NCBI GenBank assembly: GCA_003241175.1
Contig: QFOI01000163.1
Coordinates: 1 to 7,617, forward strand
Origin: Pseudopedobacter saltans
Lineage (GTDB): Bacteria; Bacteroidota; Bacteroidia; Chitinophagales; Chitinophagaceae
Direction: 5' to 3'
Length of the DNA: 7,617 nt
Part shown: in pieces, positions 6,595 to 7,617 of the stretch
Layout: each line of letters opens with the position of its first letter
Position numbering within the stretch: position 1 is the first letter of the stretch
Translations under genes and position numbers: made by a program
The notes under the pieces: model-generated
The model's database searches: none
The model's input: the letters and a program-made list of their open reading frames with translations, nothing else
What the model was told of the DNA's origin: nothing

Positions 6595-6892
6595 CCAAAT
6601 CTCTTACAAGGGACACCTTGCTTTCCAATAGACGCATTTGCGTCTTTAGGTCTTCGATCCTTGACAATAGGTCTTCCACGACTTCAATCCCAGCAGCATT
6701 TATTTCAAAATCACAGTGCAAACGAGTAAAATGATCCAATTTTTCAAGGTCTTCTTCCAATATGAAAAACTCCTTTTCCTGTTGGCTCAAAGCAATCAAT
6801 CCACGATTATGTAGATCTTGGATAAAGGAAGGTTCGATGCTGTATTGTGCAGAATATGTAATGATAGAATATTTCAAATTTGTATTGGACAT
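6590..6892 (-). CDS. cbpM: Chaperone modulator CbpM
   Basis: A complete 100-residue protein of the CbpM / MerR_2-like family. In E. coli CbpM binds the J domain of CbpA and inhibits its co-chaperone and DNA-binding activity. Seen here: an N-terminal MerR-like helical part (about 8-50, with IEPSFIQDLHNRGLI), then an HFTRLHCDFEINAAGIEV segment typical of the family, then a C-terminal helix rich in Leu, Glu and Arg (about 70-97) that should form a coiled coil. It begins five bases after the stop of the J-domain protein gene, the standard cbpA-cbpM order, which strongly supports the call. No Shine-Dalgarno sequence is visible; translation may be coupled to the upstream gene. It ends inside its own terminator. 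Confidence 0.87.
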   Translation of the reverse strand: MSNTNLKYSIITYSAQYSIEPSFIQDLHNRGLIALSQQEKEFFILEEDLEKLDHFTRLHCDFEINAAGIEVVEDLLSRIEDLKTQMRLLESKVSLVRDLD

Positions 6893-6897
6893 AACAA

Positions 6898-7617
6898 CTA
6901 ATTTTTTGCGTTAGCGATTTCTCGAAATAATTTCTTCTGTTCCTCTGTTAAGTTAGTTGGTATCAGGATATCCCAAATGACATACAAATCTCCTTGTTTA
7001 CCTTCTTGCTTGTAAACCGGGAAACCCTTTCCAGTCACTCTTACTTTGGTGCTGTTTTGGGTTTCAGGTTTTATTTTAAGCTTGACTTTACCATCCAAAG
7101 TTTCCACAATTTCTTCTCCCCCGAGAACGGCAGTGTATAAATCCAAATTTTTATGAATATAGAGATCATCTCCAACTCGCTTAAAAATCGGGTCTTCGGG
7201 TATGACAAATGTTATGTACAGATCTCCCGCTGGGCCACCTTGCGAACCCGGATTTCCGTATCCTTTCAACTTGATCTGTTGGCCATTATAAACGCCAGCA
7301 GGAACGCTAATACGAACAGTCTTACCATTGATGTTCATTTCTTGTTTATGTGTCACAGCCGCCTCTCTGAGGTTGAGATGTAATTCAGCATTCAAATCTT
7401 GACCTCTAAAAGCTGTTCTTTGTCTACCTGAAAAACCAGAATTGGAATTTCCACCAAACATGGATTGGAAAAAATCTGAAAAATCAGCTCCATCACCTCC
7501 AGAATAAGACCAATCGGCATTACCATCACTATTAAAAGACTCAAAAGGATTGGATTGACCTTGTGCTCGTCTCGCATTTTCTGCTTGCTCGTACTGCTCT
7601 GCATGTGCCCAGTTTTC
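6898..7617 (-). CDS. cbpA: Class B J-domain co-chaperone, CbpA type (N-terminus beyond window)
   Basis: Co-chaperone that delivers substrates to DnaK and stimulates its ATPase. The frame is open from the window edge to the TAG at 6898-6900, giving 239 C-terminal residues; the ATG at 7461 is internal. The visible part begins ENWAHAEQYEQAE, the stretch that follows the J domain, then a Gly/Phe/Ser-rich region (about residues 20-65) and the two beta-sandwich C-terminal domains (about 70-230), with VPAGVYNGQQIKLKGYGNPG, GDLYITF and GDLYVIWDILIP as recognisable DnaJ_C blocks. No CxxCxGxG zinc repeats occur, so it is class B (CbpA/DjlA-like) and not true DnaJ. The J domain with its HPD motif must lie in the missing part. 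CbpM follows directly, consistent with a CbpA-CbpM operon. E. coli CbpA also binds curved DNA; that cannot be judged here. Confidence 0.92.
   Translation of the reverse strand, partial: ENWAHAEQYEQAENARRAQGQSNPFESFNSDGNADWSYSGGDGADFSDFFQSMFGGNSNSGFSGRQRTAFRGQDLNAELHLNLREAAVTHKQEMNINGKTVRISVPAGVYNGQQIKLKGYGNPGSQGGPAGDLYITFVIPEDPIFKRVGDDLYIHKNLDLYTAVLGGEEIVETLDGKVKLKIKPETQNSTKVRVTGKGFPVYKQEGKQGDLYVIWDILIPTNLTEEQKKLFREIANAKN

Noticed and set aside
7392..7604. A 70-codon minus-strand frame near the window end
   Set aside because: It overlaps the Gly/Phe-rich part of the CbpA-type gene in another frame; the CbpA frame reads to the window edge with family motifs.

Overview
The window looks like ordinary chromosomal housekeeping DNA from a Bacteroidota bacterium, most likely a Sphingobacteriaceae-like one. 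This rests on the AT-rich composition, the scarcity of Shine-Dalgarno sequences in front of most genes, one good match to the Bacteroidota -7 promoter motif (TAnnTTTG), a calcineurin-like lipid A enzyme of the LpxH type, and the divergent birA / rsfS-ftsH arrangement. The family assignment is inference from overall character; no phylogenetic marker was compared. Nine protein genes fill almost all of the window, two of them cut by its ends. No stretch over 100 bases lacks a gene. I found no RNA gene, insertion sequence, prophage or CRISPR array.

Layout. Bases 1-775 (minus) hold nearly all of lpxH, which acts in lipid A synthesis. Bases 863-3439 (minus) hold an apparent rsfS-ftsH transcription unit: a ribosome silencing factor followed by the membrane AAA+ zinc protease. 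It ends at a strong hairpin terminator at 808-840, just before lpxH. Bases 3440-3507 form a short divergent promoter region. On the plus strand, 3508-4957 carries a monofunctional biotin-protein ligase (birA) and, 4 nt later, a glyoxalase-II-like metallo-beta-lactamase-fold hydrolase.

The plus-strand pair meets, tail to tail with a 9-nt overlap, an aldose-1-epimerase-family gene (4949-5899, minus). Upstream of that gene is a two-histidine (2H) phosphoesterase / 2'-5' RNA ligase-like gene, whose most plausible start is at 6513. A 15-bp hairpin at 6557-6594 separates this pair from the last unit, 6590-7617 (minus): a class B J-domain co-chaperone of the CbpA type, missing its N-terminal J domain at the window edge, and its modulator CbpM.

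Several genes share a protein-quality and envelope-maintenance theme (FtsH, CbpA/CbpM, RsfS, LpxH), but the units are separated by terminators and I see no evidence of one dedicated system. The points most worth checking are small: rsfS has no usable ATG start, a 13-codon leader ORF with a hairpin sits directly upstream of ftsH, and the substrate of the 2H phosphoesterase is unknown. I did not find a convincing undescribed system here.
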